Source: Methylocaldum sp. 14B (GTDB lineage: Bacteria > Pseudomonadota > Gammaproteobacteria > Methylococcales > Methylococcaceae). Taken from it: a stretch of 64,000 nucleotides of DNA. Below, piece by piece: positions 18,001 to 25,882 of the stretch. Numbering within the stretch: the first letter of the stretch is position 1; each line of letters begins with the position of its first letter. A program made the translations under genes and the position numbers. The notes under the pieces are model-generated. The model was not told where the DNA came from. It worked only from the letters and a program-made list of their open reading frames with translations, and did not search any database. Location of the stretch: contig NZ_MSCV01000004.1 of NCBI RefSeq assembly GCF_002005105.1, positions 150,680-214,679 of the forward strand. Reading direction: 5' to 3'.

Positions 18001-18471
18001 CTAGGCGTCGCTTTGCTTGAACATTGCCTCGGCACGCCTATTGATTTCCTCTGGGGTAAGCTCTTCCTTGCGGGTCGCGAGAAACCAGACGTGCCCGAAA
18101 GGATCTTCCAGCGTGCCGGTGCGGTCGCCGTAAAATTGGTCTTGCACCGGCCTGACGGCTTTCGCTCCGGCGTCGACGGCGCGGGCGAACAGAGTATCCA
18201 CGTCTTCCACGTACACATGAAGACCGACCGACGAGCCGCCCAGCGCTTGCGGGCTGCGTAACGGACTCGCTTCGCACGAATCGGCCAGCATGACGGTCGA
18301 GTCGCCGATTCTGATCTCGGCGTGTCCGATTTCGCCGCCGGGCGCCACCAGACGAAAAAGCTCCACAGCGCCGAATGCCCGTTTGTAAAATTCGATGGCC
18401 TCGGCCGCACCCTTGATGCCCAGGTACGGTGTCACGCTGTGGTATCCGTCGGGGATCGCTTTAACCGTCAT
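18001..18471 (-). CDS. VOC/PhnB-like glyoxalase-fold protein
   Basis: A 156-aa protein beginning MTVKAIPDGYHSVTPYL with an AAGGAG ribosome site. The paired beta-alpha-beta-beta-beta units of the VOC fold are visible, with IEFYKRAFGAVELFRL in the first and VYVEDVDTLFARAVDAGAK plus the conserved end DPFGHVWFLATRKEE in the second. PhnB-like proteins of this kind have no proven reaction. A paralogue is at 30785. It is the first gene of the operon whose second gene is the ECF42 sigma factor. Confidence 0.85.
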   Translation of the reverse strand: MTVKAIPDGYHSVTPYLGIKGAAEAIEFYKRAFGAVELFRLVAPGGEIGHAEIRIGDSTVMLADSCEASPLRSPQALGGSSVGLHVYVEDVDTLFARAVDAGAKAVRPVQDQFYGDRTGTLEDPFGHVWFLATRKEELTPEEINRRAEAMFKQSDA

Positions 18472-18618
18472 CTCCTTGCTCCTTCCAAGTAAAAGATCAC
18501 TCACGACATGGGCGACCCAGCGCTCCGTGCGAACCGCTGGCATCGGTTTCCAAGCGCCTGTTATATCGCTTGATGGATATCTCGCGCCTAGAAAGTGGCG
18601 AGCCGACGCCGGGCGAAC

Positions 18619-19254
18619 TCAATCCGCCGGCGCCGTCTCAGGCTTGGGACGCGTAACGGCAGCCGTTTCCGTCAAGGTGAGCGTATGTTGTCGTACGTCG
18701 GCGGGCCACTTCGCGACAGCCTGATGTAATCGGTCTTGATCGCCGGCAAACAAGGCCCGTATGGCTTCTTCGAAGCCGGGCTCGTTTCCGGCCATCGCAT
18801 TCATGAATCGATACGCGGCTTCTCGCGCCTGACGGACTTGATCGTCCTGTCTGTTCGCGCGCATGGCCTGTTCGACGAGCTTTCGCAACGCCACGGAGGC
18901 GCCTCCGGGCTGGGAGGTCAGCCACTCCCAATGCCTGGGCAGCAAGGTGACTTCGCGGGCCGTGACACCGAGCTTCGGTCGTCCGGCGGTTCGCGGTGCG
19001 CTCGCCGAGGTGTCCGCGACCGGCTCGGTCTGGTTGCCCTGCGCGTGCGACAGCCGATCGAGAACCGCGGACACGGAGCCGCGGAGGTCCAGCTCTACGG
19101 GCGCGCTGGTGACGGCGTCGAAGATCAAGACGATGTCTTGGCTATCCGTATCGACGAAAGACTTCACCTTCGCGGCCACGTCACGGGGCGGACCCAGCGC
19201 GATGCGTTTGGCTCCTGCAAACGCGATCCATGTCGGTTGTGGATTAGTGTTCAT
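18619..19254 (-). CDS. DUF2239 family protein
   Basis: A 211-aa protein matching DUF2239. The N-terminal FAGAKRIALGPPRDVA is followed by VDLRG-like strands and the strongly conserved block GRPKLGVTAREVTLLPRHW, then EWLTSQPGGASVALRKLVE. The function is unknown; the GRPKLG block resembles DNA-binding RHH/MetJ-like regions, which is inference. A GAGG ribosome site precedes the ATG. Its upstream region carries two 22-bp direct repeats overlapping a good sigma70-like promoter, so expression is probably controlled independently of the sigma-factor operon. Confidence 0.82.
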   Translation of the reverse strand: MNTNPQPTWIAFAGAKRIALGPPRDVAAKVKSFVDTDSQDIVLIFDAVTSAPVELDLRGSVSAVLDRLSHAQGNQTEPVADTSASAPRTAGRPKLGVTAREVTLLPRHWEWLTSQPGGASVALRKLVEQAMRANRQDDQVRQAREAAYRFMNAMAGNEPGFEEAIRALFAGDQDRLHQAVAKWPADVRQHTLTLTETAAVTRPKPETAPAD

Positions 19255-19281
19255 AAGGCGACCTCGTTTGAAAATAACGAA

Positions 19282-19330
19282 GTCAATTTTATCCGGGTAA
19301 AAACTAATGTCAATATTACACGGGTAAAAG
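19282..19330 (-). promoter_or_regulatory. Promoter with tandem operator-like repeats upstream of the DUF2239 gene
   Basis: Two direct repeats (19282-19303 and 19309-19330), period 27 bp, share GTCAATnTTAyncGGGTAAAA. Read on the minus strand, TTGACA-N16-TAAAAT lies across them, giving a convincing -35/-10 pair. The repeated TTTTACCCG core suggests a repressor binding in tandem. Confidence 0.55.
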
Positions 19331-19407
19331 TCGTGCTTACGGGTGTTCGCCTTGGACCGCCCGACAATCCAAGCTCGGTTGCCGGTCTGGTACAGGGGCG
19401 GCTTTGT

Positions 19408-19701
19408 TCACGACGCGTGATCTTCGCAAGTCGTCCATCGTTCCCGGGGGCGGGCGAGGAGCGGGGTGAACTGGCGGATCATCTCGGAGTCCTTGTATTT
19501 TTCCCGGACGGCGTCCGCATCCGCCCGATTTCGCCAGTTGGCGAGAGCGATGATATGTCCCGGATCATCCTGATCGATGAAAATCTGATGCGAGATGTAA
19601 CCGTCGAAGCTTCGCATGTCCGACCACACTTGGCGCGTCAGCCGGAGCCCTTCTCGTTCCGTACCGGGTTTCAGCCAAGTATCCCAAATGACCGTGATCA
19701 T
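19408..19701 (-). CDS. Antibiotic biosynthesis monooxygenase (ABM) domain protein
   Basis: A small dimeric ferredoxin-like fold protein of ~97 aa: the start MITVIWDTWLKPG, the middle SFDGYISHQIFIDQDDP and the strand HIIALANWRNRADAD fit the ABM family. Members include heme-degrading and quinone-forming enzymes, but most have unknown substrates. The start is uncertain because no spaced ribosome site is visible. It lies 87 bp after a YCII gene in the same direction. Confidence 0.7.
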   Translation of the reverse strand: MITVIWDTWLKPGTEREGLRLTRQVWSDMRSFDGYISHQIFIDQDDPGHIIALANWRNRADADAVREKYKDSEMIRQFTPLLARPRERWTTCEDHAS

Positions 19702-19788
19702 CCTCTGATGTTGTCTATACAACGAAACTCGCACACCGCGCATCGACGTTAGGGGCGTGGTACCGGCGCCGAACTTGGCGGGAGTCCG

Positions 19789-20190
19789 TCACGCCGTACC
19801 GTCTCCTGTGGTCAGCCCGACAAAGCCAAGCGCGCTCAGCGTCTTGGAATCCTCCGCGATGGGCCGTATCTCGACGCATCCGATCTTGGCCGCGGGAATC
19901 CTCGAGGCGACCTCGATCGCCTCATCAATATCCTTGGCTTCGATGACGTAGTAACCGCCGAGCTGCTCCTTGGTTTCCGCGTAGGGTCCATCGGTCGCCG
20001 AGACTTTGCCGTTCCGCACCCGGATCGTGGTCGCGGCAGCGGGCGGAAGCAGCCGATTGCACCCGACGAAGTGGCCGCTTTTCCGGATACCGTCGGTAAA
20101 CTCGCGGTACTCTTCCAGGTGCTTCTCCGCATCGGCTTCGGGCATTTGCTCCATCACCGTTTCGGCACAAATCAAACACAGGTACTTCAT
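19789..20190 (-). CDS. YCII-related (DGPF) domain protein 1
   Basis: A 133-aa protein beginning MKYLCLICAE with the defining segment DGPYAETKEQLGGYYVIEA, then an alpha-beta end IPAAKIGCVEIRPI. YCII/DGPF proteins adopt a dimeric ferredoxin-like fold; no reaction is established for this subgroup. They are the standard genomic partners of ECF42 sigma factors, and this is the copy nearest to the sigma gene. ATG at 20190 follows AGGA. Confidence 0.87.
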   Translation of the reverse strand: MKYLCLICAETVMEQMPEADAEKHLEEYREFTDGIRKSGHFVGCNRLLPPAAATTIRVRNGKVSATDGPYAETKEQLGGYYVIEAKDIDEAIEVASRIPAAKIGCVEIRPIAEDSKTLSALGFVGLTTGDGTA

Positions 20191-20260
20191 CACGTTTTCC
20201 TATTCAAGACTTACTCCGCCGCGTCGACGAGCCGACCGGGACGGCGGCTCTGCGCAACAT

Positions 20261-20788
20261 TTACTTTTCCGCGATGGCTTTCAAGCTGGCGAGGCCGGCC
20301 TCGAAGTCCTTGCCGATCATCTTGTCCATGCTGATGAAGAGTCCTATGAGTTTTGAAATGTAAGGGCTGGGGCCTTGCATGGACCAGGTGGTCCGGGTGA
20401 CGTCGCCCTGCGGTTCTAGCGTGAACTCGACGATGTTGTGGGCTTCGAAAGGCTTGATGAAGTCGAGTTTCATGGTGATCTTGGAGGGGGGAAACGACTC
20501 CGTGATCTCGAGGCGTCCCTGGCCGATATCCGTGTTGCCGTCCCATTCGTACGCCGCGCCCTTGCCGTCGGCCGCGCCGGTATAAGTCCGTTTCATCGCC
20601 GGGTCCTTTTTTTCGAACGGCGACCACTCGTTCATCTTGCGCAAGTTATTAATAAGCATGAAGATTTTTTCCGGCGGCGCGTTGATGCTGGTCGAGCGCT
20701 GGACGCGGAAAGTGTTGGGTCTGGTCGCGGCATAGATGAGGACCGCGGCGATCAGAAGGGTAGCTACGACGGCAATGTTCTTGAACAT
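20261..20788 (-). CDS. SRPBCC family protein with N-terminal membrane anchor
   Basis: A 175-aa protein. One hydrophobic N-terminal helix (about 4-20) is followed by a START/Bet v1-like lipid-binding domain. It begins RSTSINAPPEKIFMLINNLRKMNEWSPFEKKDP, typical of polyketide-cyclase-type SRPBCC proteins, and has EITESFPPSKITMKL and a C-terminal helix. A ligand-binding role at the membrane is inferred from family. It lies 70 bp from the YCII genes on either side, in the same direction. Confidence 0.82.
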   Translation of the reverse strand: MFKNIAVVATLLIAAVLIYAATRPNTFRVQRSTSINAPPEKIFMLINNLRKMNEWSPFEKKDPAMKRTYTGAADGKGAAYEWDGNTDIGQGRLEITESFPPSKITMKLDFIKPFEAHNIVEFTLEPQGDVTRTTWSMQGPSPYISKLIGLFISMDKMIGKDFEAGLASLKAIAEK

Positions 20789-20856
20789 AGATTTTTCCAG
20801 TGCGGTGTCGGACGCAAGAAGGGACTGTCAGGGACCCGGCGGGAGACGATACGCGG

Positions 20857-21273
20857 CTAGTTCTCCGTACCGATCCCGAGTTTGCGACAGCGTTCGATCG
20901 CCTCACCCGGTTCGAAGTCGTCCAGCTCGAACAACTGGCGGACCTCAATCTCGCCTTCCCTGCCGTCACCGGCTGGATTAGGGAAGCGCTTGGTCCATTC
21001 AAACGCCTCTTCCTTGGATTTCACCCGGATAATGGTGTAGCCGGCGATCAACTCCTTGGTTTCGGCAAAGGGTCCGTCCACCACCGAACGCTTCTCGCCG
21101 GAGTACTCGATGCGCCAACCCTTCGCGCTCGGCTGGAGCCCGGAGCCATCGATCAGTGTGCCGGCTTTTGCCAGTTCCTCGTGGTATGCCGCCATCTCGG
21201 CAATGAGGTCCTCGGTCGGCATGACGCCCGCCTCGGAGTCTTTGGTGGCTTTGACGATGATCATGAATCGCAT
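20857..21273 (-). CDS. YCII-related (DGPF) domain protein 2
   Basis: A 138-aa protein of the larger YCII subgroup: MRFMIIVKATKDSEAGVMP start, DGPFAETKELIAGYTIIRV core, and a C-terminal EIEVRQLFELDDF extension that the three other copies lack. This subgroup is usually encoded next to VOC and sigma genes. The VOC gene ends 84 bp upstream. Function unproven. Confidence 0.87.
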   Translation of the reverse strand: MRFMIIVKATKDSEAGVMPTEDLIAEMAAYHEELAKAGTLIDGSGLQPSAKGWRIEYSGEKRSVVDGPFAETKELIAGYTIIRVKSKEEAFEWTKRFPNPAGDGREGEIEVRQLFELDDFEPGEAIERCRKLGIGTEN

Positions 21274-21357
21274 GGGCGTTTGTCCTGTTCAGTTTCGATT
21301 AAGGAGCTCGGCTTCCGGACGGCCTGGACCGGCGGAAGCCGAGCTCCTGGGTTGGCT

Positions 21358-21774
21358 CTATTCCGCACTCTCTACGATGATCATCCACGCCACGCCGAAG
21401 CGGTCGATGACCATGCCGAAGCACGGCGAAAAGAAGGTTTTGCCCAACGGCATCTGCACCTGTCCGCCTTCGGCCAGCGCGGCGAACAGGCGATCGGCCT
21501 CCGCTTCGTTCGGCGCCGAGAGCGATAGCGAAATGCCCTGGAAGTTCGGCTGCCCCTGGCAGAAACCGTCGGAAGCATGCACCGTACTCTCGCCGATACG
21601 GAAGCTCGAATGCATGACTTTTTCCTCGGCTCCGGGCGGGAGCGGGCACTGATGGGGCTCAGGGCTTTCCTTGAAACGCATCAGCATCATTACTTCGGCG
21701 CCGAGCGCGCGGCGGTAGAAATCGAGCGCCTCCTCGCAGCGGCCTTCGAAGAACAAATAGGGTTGGATATGCAT
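21358..21774 (-). CDS. VOC/PhnB-like protein (DUF1428/3-demethylubiquinone-like group)
   Basis: A 138-aa protein with AAGGAG before the ATG. It begins MHIQPYLFFEGRCEEALDFY, followed by the PhnB-typical HSSFRIGESTVHASD and the end FGMVIDRFGVAWMI. Glyoxalase-fold, probably dimeric; no enzyme activity can be assigned. It belongs to the transcript starting at the predicted ECF42 promoter in front of 22800. Confidence 0.85.
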   Translation of the reverse strand: MHIQPYLFFEGRCEEALDFYRRALGAEVMMLMRFKESPEPHQCPLPPGAEEKVMHSSFRIGESTVHASDGFCQGQPNFQGISLSLSAPNEAEADRLFAALAEGGQVQMPLGKTFFSPCFGMVIDRFGVAWMIIVESAE

Positions 21775-21809
21775 GGTATCTCCTTTTCTCGGTTGAGGTA
21801 TTAAGACGC

Positions 21810-22268
21810 CTACGGGGTCAGCTTCGCCAGTTGTGCCTGAAGGCGGTCGAAATTCTGTTCGTTCGCTTCGACGCACACCGCCCGGACCTTGTCGCATTCC
21901 GCGGCGCTTTCGAAGAGCATCCGCCATTCGAGCCGGGTTCCTCCGGCCTCCTCCGTGAAGGTGACCGTCATCTGAAATCGCGGACCTGACACATGCTGGA
22001 ACACAATGCGCTCGGGCTCGACGACCTCGAGAAAGACGCTCTCGTTCGGATAATCGACCCCGTCGGGACCGTGCATGACAAAACGCCAGACGCCGCCCGG
22101 CCGCAGGTCGAATTCGTGAAAAGTGTTGGTAAAACCCTTCGGCCCCCACCACGCGGCCAATTGGGCGGGATCGCGCCACGCCTTCAACAAGCGCTCGCGC
22201 GGTACATCGAACACTCGCGAGCTGACAATTTCACGGTCGGCAGCGCTTGTCGGGGTGGAATCGGTCAT
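21810..22268 (-). CDS. SRPBCC/AHSA1-like protein
   Basis: A 152-aa protein with GAGGAG before the ATG at 22268. It shows the AHSA1 pattern: REIVSSRVFDVPRERLLKAW, DPAQLAAWWGPKGFTNTF, GGVWRFVMHGPDGVDY and VTFTEEAGGTRLEW. These are single-domain hydrophobic-ligand-binding proteins related to the Hsp90 activator Aha1. The ligand is unknown. It lies 35 bp upstream of the VOC gene in one transcript. Confidence 0.87.
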   Translation of the reverse strand: MTDSTPTSAADREIVSSRVFDVPRERLLKAWRDPAQLAAWWGPKGFTNTFHEFDLRPGGVWRFVMHGPDGVDYPNESVFLEVVEPERIVFQHVSGPRFQMTVTFTEEAGGTRLEWRMLFESAAECDKVRAVCVEANEQNFDRLQAQLAKLTP

Positions 22269-22353
22269 ATGGATTTTTTCTCCTCTTATCGATTGATGAA
22301 AAAAACAGTCGTCATCCAAGATCGAACGGGGCGGCTGTCGTCATGGGATCGGG

Positions 22354-22800
22354 CTAAAGGTCGAGCGTGAATACGGCTTTGCCGGTAGGCGGATCGAAGG
22401 GGAGGGAGCAATGCTCGTGCACGATCCGCCAGCTGCCCTTTTTCCGCTCATAGCCGGCCGTGAGCCGCATCCAGGTTTGCATTGCCGGATGGTCCGTTTC
22501 TTCCCCGGTGAAGCGGAACAGCCAGTGGGCGAGCGCCAGGTCTCCGCTTACGAAGATGTCGAGGTCCCGCGTTTCCATGGCGAAAGAGTCCGGGAAGCAC
22601 GGCAAGCACTCTTCCCAAATACGGCGGTAGTCCTCTGCGCCTTTGGTTTGGAACGGCGGTTTGCAATCGTAGAAAACGACATCAGGCGCGTAGCGGGACA
22701 TGATTCGGCCCACGTCCTTGGCGCAGACGGCATCCATCTGATCGGCGATGAGTTGTCTAATCTGGGCTTCGTCGTAGGCTTGGATGGTTTCGGTTGCCAT
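22354..22800 (-). CDS. SnoaL/NTF2-like protein 1
   Basis: A 148-aa cone-shaped NTF2 fold protein: IRQLIADQMDAVCAKDVGRIMSRYAPDVVFYD, LDIFVSGDLALAHWLF, and WRIVHEHCSLPFD. The order fits the SnoaL_3-type group. It is ~35% similar by eye to the gene at 23000, suggesting duplication. A predicted ECF42 promoter lies 66 bp upstream of its start. Substrate unknown. Confidence 0.82.
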   Translation of the reverse strand: MATETIQAYDEAQIRQLIADQMDAVCAKDVGRIMSRYAPDVVFYDCKPPFQTKGAEDYRRIWEECLPCFPDSFAMETRDLDIFVSGDLALAHWLFRFTGEETDHPAMQTWMRLTAGYERKKGSWRIVHEHCSLPFDPPTGKAVFTLDL

Positions 22801-22865
22801 GGTGGTGGATCCTTATCGGTTGGTTTTCGGCGAACAGATGGAAAACGCCCAACTGCCGCTAGGTG

Positions 22866-22892
22866 GTCGAATGAAGAACCTCGAAATCGACA
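22866..22892 (-). promoter_or_regulatory. Predicted ECF42-type promoter 2
   Basis: Read on the minus strand: TGTCGA, exactly 17 nt, then CGAC. This matches the promoter pattern reported for ECF42 sigma factors (-35 TGTCGA, -10 CGA/TC; from memory). It is positioned to drive the genes from 22800 leftward. Confidence 0.6.
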
Positions 22893-22999
22893 TCACCGAA
22901 GTCCTCTCCCTCGGCATGCCAGTCCAGCACCCGTTAGGCCCGGCCATGGAGCGGTCCAGGGACGTTACCGTCGACCGGAGCAGTTTTCTCATGGCTGTG

Positions 23000-23434
23000 T
23001 TACGGCGTGAGGTCGAGCAAGGCGCGGCCGCTCTCGATATCGAAGGGCGCCGAAAAATGCTCGTGCACGATCTTCCATTGTCCGTTCAGCCTGCGGTAGC
23101 AGGCGGTCATGCGCATCCATCCGGCTTTTTCCTCGCCGTTGTCTCCGGCTCCCCCGCACCGGATGAGGGCGTGGCAGAAGGCCGCGTCATCGCCTGCCGA
23201 GATTTCCGGGTCGTGAATCTCGAAAACCATCGGGCCGGGACACAGGGCAAGGCAGGCTTCCCAGTGCTTTCGGTACGCGTCCACGCCCCTGAATTGCAAT
23301 TGCGATACGGCATCGAATGCGAGGATGTCCGGGGCGTAGTGGGAAACGATTGCGTCCATGTTTCCGTCCAGCACGGCTTTCAGCCAGCTGTTCACCAGGT
23401 TTCGGATCTCGGTTTCGGTCGTTTCAGTTTTCAT
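23000..23434 (-). CDS. SnoaL/NTF2-like protein 2
   Basis: A 144-aa paralogue of the 22354 gene: IRNLVNSWLKAVLDGNMDAIVSHYAPDILAFD, then FRGVDAYRKHWEACL and WKIVHEHFSAPFDIESG. A GGGAGA ribosome site precedes the ATG at 23434. It follows the DUF899 gene by 68 bp and is the last gene of the transcript starting at the promoter at 25045. Reaction unknown. Confidence 0.82.
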   Translation of the reverse strand: MKTETTETEIRNLVNSWLKAVLDGNMDAIVSHYAPDILAFDAVSQLQFRGVDAYRKHWEACLALCPGPMVFEIHDPEISAGDDAAFCHALIRCGGAGDNGEEKAGWMRMTACYRRLNGQWKIVHEHFSAPFDIESGRALLDLTP

Positions 23435-23502
23435 GGCTTTTCTCCCGTAGATGGATGGGTTGAGTCGGGCTTCACCGAAGTGGGGGGTACATGAGCTCCC
23501 TT

Positions 23503-24183
23503 TCACCCAGCGTATTTGTCATGGTGGCGCCACCATCCATACGGTGGAGTTTGCGGCCATCCGTCCGGAGAGTCTTCCCAATCCTCCTGCCGGCCGAAGG
23601 GTGTCAAGTCGAGGTAGCTCCAATGACTGCCGAGGTACTCGGCGCCACGTCCGGCCGTGAAGTAGGTTTGAAAGATGTTTCCTCCCTCGCGGAGGAAGAC
23701 GCTCACGCCGAACGTTTCGCCCTGCTCGGTGGTGACGCCGAAGTCCCGGTTGAAGTCGCTTCCGAAAGAGGAATACCAGGGCACGTCCCAGCCCATGCGT
23801 TTCCTGAACGGCTCGATCTTGGCCAGCGGCGCGCGGGAGACGAGGACCCTCGAGGTGTCGCGGGCGTGAAGATGGGCGGGGTGGCCCATGCTGTCGACCA
23901 CCCATGAACAGCCGACGCAACCCTCGTCCCGATTTGGGTCGAACATGAAATGGTAGACGATGAGCTGGCGGCGGCCCTCGAACAAATCGGGCAGATTCAA
24001 CTGGCCGTCCGGACCTTCGAAGACATAAGCCTTGTCGATCTTCACCATCGGCAGCCGGCGGCGTTCGGCATTCAGCGCGTCACGCGCCCGGGTGAGTTCT
24101 TTTTCCTTGATGAGCAGTTCCTCGCGTGCGGCGAGCCACTCGGCCTTGGATACGATTTTCGGTAGATAAATAGGGTGATTCAT
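23503..24183 (-). CDS. DUF899 thioredoxin-like protein
   Basis: A 226-aa protein typical of DUF899. It begins IVSKAEWLAAREELLIKEK, then FEGRRQLIVYHFMFDP, with the redox-like CVGCSW near residues 89-94, and ends with the WSYLDLTPFGRQEDWEDSP motif. Thioredoxin-fold family without proven activity. The start is set by the RBS GAGAGAGG and by the family N-terminus. It lies in the same transcript as two YCII genes, a common association. Confidence 0.87.
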   Translation of the reverse strand: MNHPIYLPKIVSKAEWLAAREELLIKEKELTRARDALNAERRRLPMVKIDKAYVFEGPDGQLNLPDLFEGRRQLIVYHFMFDPNRDEGCVGCSWVVDSMGHPAHLHARDTSRVLVSRAPLAKIEPFRKRMGWDVPWYSSFGSDFNRDFGVTTEQGETFGVSVFLREGGNIFQTYFTAGRGAEYLGSHWSYLDLTPFGRQEDWEDSPDGWPQTPPYGWWRHHDKYAG

Positions 24184-24227
24184 GGTGACCTCTCTCTGCG
24201 ATCGCATGGTATTCGCGTCGGGCAGCG

Positions 24228-24608
24228 TCACGGGGCTCCGCCGTAGCGGCTTTCCACGTTCAGCACTGGCTCGATGGGGCGGACCTCGATGCTGCCAAGG
24301 CGCGCCGACGGCCACCTCGATGCGATCCGGACCGCCTCGTTCAGATCGGCGGCTTCGATCAGAAAGAAACCGCCCAGTTGCTCCTTGGTTTCGGCGAAAG
24401 GACCGTCCGTCACCGATAGTCCGCCGCTCCGAACCCGTACCGTCGCGGCGGTTCGAACGCTCTTGAGGGCGTGAGTGACGATCAGGTGGCCGCTTTCGCG
24501 AAGCTCCTCGACATAGGCGAGCGTCTCGCGCCGCAGGGCATCCCACTCGCTTGCGGACAAAGCGTTAAGTTTTTCTTCCGCTTCGTACGCCAGACACAGA
24601 TATTTCAT
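24228..24608 (-). CDS. YCII-related (DGPF) domain protein 3
   Basis: A 126-aa protein beginning MKYLCLAYEAEEKL, with VTDGPFAETKEQLGGFFLI in the core and a C-terminal strand RLGSIEVRPIEP. It is very similar to the neighbouring copy at 24657, clearly a tandem duplicate. It lies 44 bp upstream of DUF899. Same family notes as the first copy; function unproven. Confidence 0.88.
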   Translation of the reverse strand: MKYLCLAYEAEEKLNALSASEWDALRRETLAYVEELRESGHLIVTHALKSVRTAATVRVRSGGLSVTDGPFAETKEQLGGFFLIEAADLNEAVRIASRWPSARLGSIEVRPIEPVLNVESRYGGAP

Positions 24609-24656
24609 GGCTTTCTCTTTTGTTGAATGTCACGGGCGGGATGGACCGTATTCGTC

Positions 24657-25001
24657 CTACGGCTTCAACTCCCGGATCGGACGCACCTCGATGCTGCCCA
24701 CGCGCGCCGGCGGGATCTTCGCGGCGATCTGGATAGCCTCGTTGAGATCCCGTGCGTCGATCAGGTAGAACCCGGCCAGTTGTTCTTTCGTTTCGGCAAA
24801 TGGGCCATCGGTGACCGACACCTTGCCGCCGCGGACCCGTACGGTCGTGGCGGTCTGAACCGATTCCAGGGGTTCTCCGCCAAGCAGATGCCCGCTCTCG
24901 CGGAGCGAATTGGCGTAGGCCAGGCATTCGGCATCTTTCGGACTTTCGGGGAGGCTGTGCAGCTTTTCTTCCTCGCTGTAAACCAGGCACAGGTATTTCA
25001 T
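24657..25001 (-). CDS. YCII-related (DGPF) domain protein 4
   Basis: A 114-aa protein starting MKYLCLVYSEEEKL, with VTDGPFAETKEQLAGFYLI and the end VGSIEVRPIREL. GGAGG precedes the ATG at 25001; an ATG four codons upstream overlaps this ribosome site and is less likely. First gene after the predicted ECF42 promoter at 25045, 44 bp upstream of its start. Confidence 0.88.
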   Translation of the reverse strand: MKYLCLVYSEEEKLHSLPESPKDAECLAYANSLRESGHLLGGEPLESVQTATTVRVRGGKVSVTDGPFAETKEQLAGFYLIDARDLNEAIQIAAKIPPARVGSIEVRPIRELKP

Positions 25002-25044
25002 GGCTTCCTCCATATCGTGATGAAAAGGCTGTAGGCGCTGGATA

Positions 25045-25071
25045 GTCGTTTGGGGAGGCGCCGATTCGACA
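25045..25071 (-). promoter_or_regulatory. Predicted ECF42-type promoter 1
   Basis: On the minus strand TGTCGA is followed after exactly 17 nt by CGAC, the same pattern and spacing as at 22866-22892. It is located 44 bp upstream of the first YCII gene. Confidence 0.62.
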
Positions 25072-25282
25072 CTTGATCGTGAAATCGGGAAAAATTTTTC
25101 CGGCGCTTTCCGAAAACGCAGAGAAGCGACCGTGGCTTCAGCGCAGAGCGCTGCGATGCCGCCGGACCGCCCTATATCAAACGTACGAGTAAGCCGAGTA
25201 CAGATACTCGCTTCGTGAGGTCAAGGTTGGGCATGAGCGAGCGTGTGCCCGCTGAATCCTTTCGTCGGCTTTCGCGGATGGG

Positions 25283-25846
25283 TCACTTGCACGCTTTTGT
25301 TTTTCCGCCATATGCAACCGAATAAGGCTCGTCGAAGCATGTGATCAAGCGATCGACGACGTCGAGGTTCGGTACGGCATCTTGAAGTCTTGGCCCTTTG
25401 GCGATCTCTTCCCGGAGTTCGGCCAGTTTCTCGCGGTCCCGCTCCAGAAAGGCGATTGTCGCCCGGACATAAGCGTTCCACCGGATCGGTGACTCGGCCG
25501 GTTCATTTTCGTACAAAGCGGCCCTAAAGCGGGCGAGCGCCTCGTCTTTCTCTTCGGCCGCTGCATAGAGCTGACCCGCATGGAACCGCAGGTTCACGCG
25601 CTGCCACTCCTCAAGGACCTTGGCTTCTTTTTCGTACCGGTCGATCAGCTTGGCGGCTTCCAGATACTTTCCCTGATCGGCGATTTTGCGCCAGCCGCTG
25701 CCAGGGCGCTGGTCGAAGGTCTCATAACTGAGCTCCGGTTCCTTGGGGCTCTCATTTTTCTCCTGAGCAGGGGCAGCGGAAGAAAAAAGAACGGTGGCAG
25801 CCGACAGAAGCATCAAGCCACGCCTCTGCAACGAAAGCCGAATCAT
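25283..25846 (-). CDS. Periplasmic helical protein, TPR-like, unknown
   Basis: A 187-aa protein with a signal peptide cleaved near AAPAQE and an AAGGG ribosome site. The mature part is highly helical and charged, with two TPR-like helix pairs (YLEAAKLIDRYEKEAKVLEEW and FHAGQLYAAAEEKDEALARF). It ends in a tail with two cysteines. I do not recognise a named family. It lies 37 bp downstream of the GST gene and may be co-transcribed. Confidence 0.65.
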   Translation of the reverse strand: MIRLSLQRRGLMLLSAATVLFSSAAPAQEKNESPKEPELSYETFDQRPGSGWRKIADQGKYLEAAKLIDRYEKEAKVLEEWQRVNLRFHAGQLYAAAEEKDEALARFRAALYENEPAESPIRWNAYVRATIAFLERDREKLAELREEIAKGPRLQDAVPNLDVVDRLITCFDEPYSVAYGGKTKACK

Positions 25847-25882
25847 TTATGGATCCCTTTGATACAAAAGCGAAAAGAGGCC

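Noticed and set aside
22846..22860. Resemblance to the MITE end (CCCAACTGCCG) in front of the SnoaL-like gene
   Set aside because: Only 11 bases match, with no partner repeat and no target duplication.
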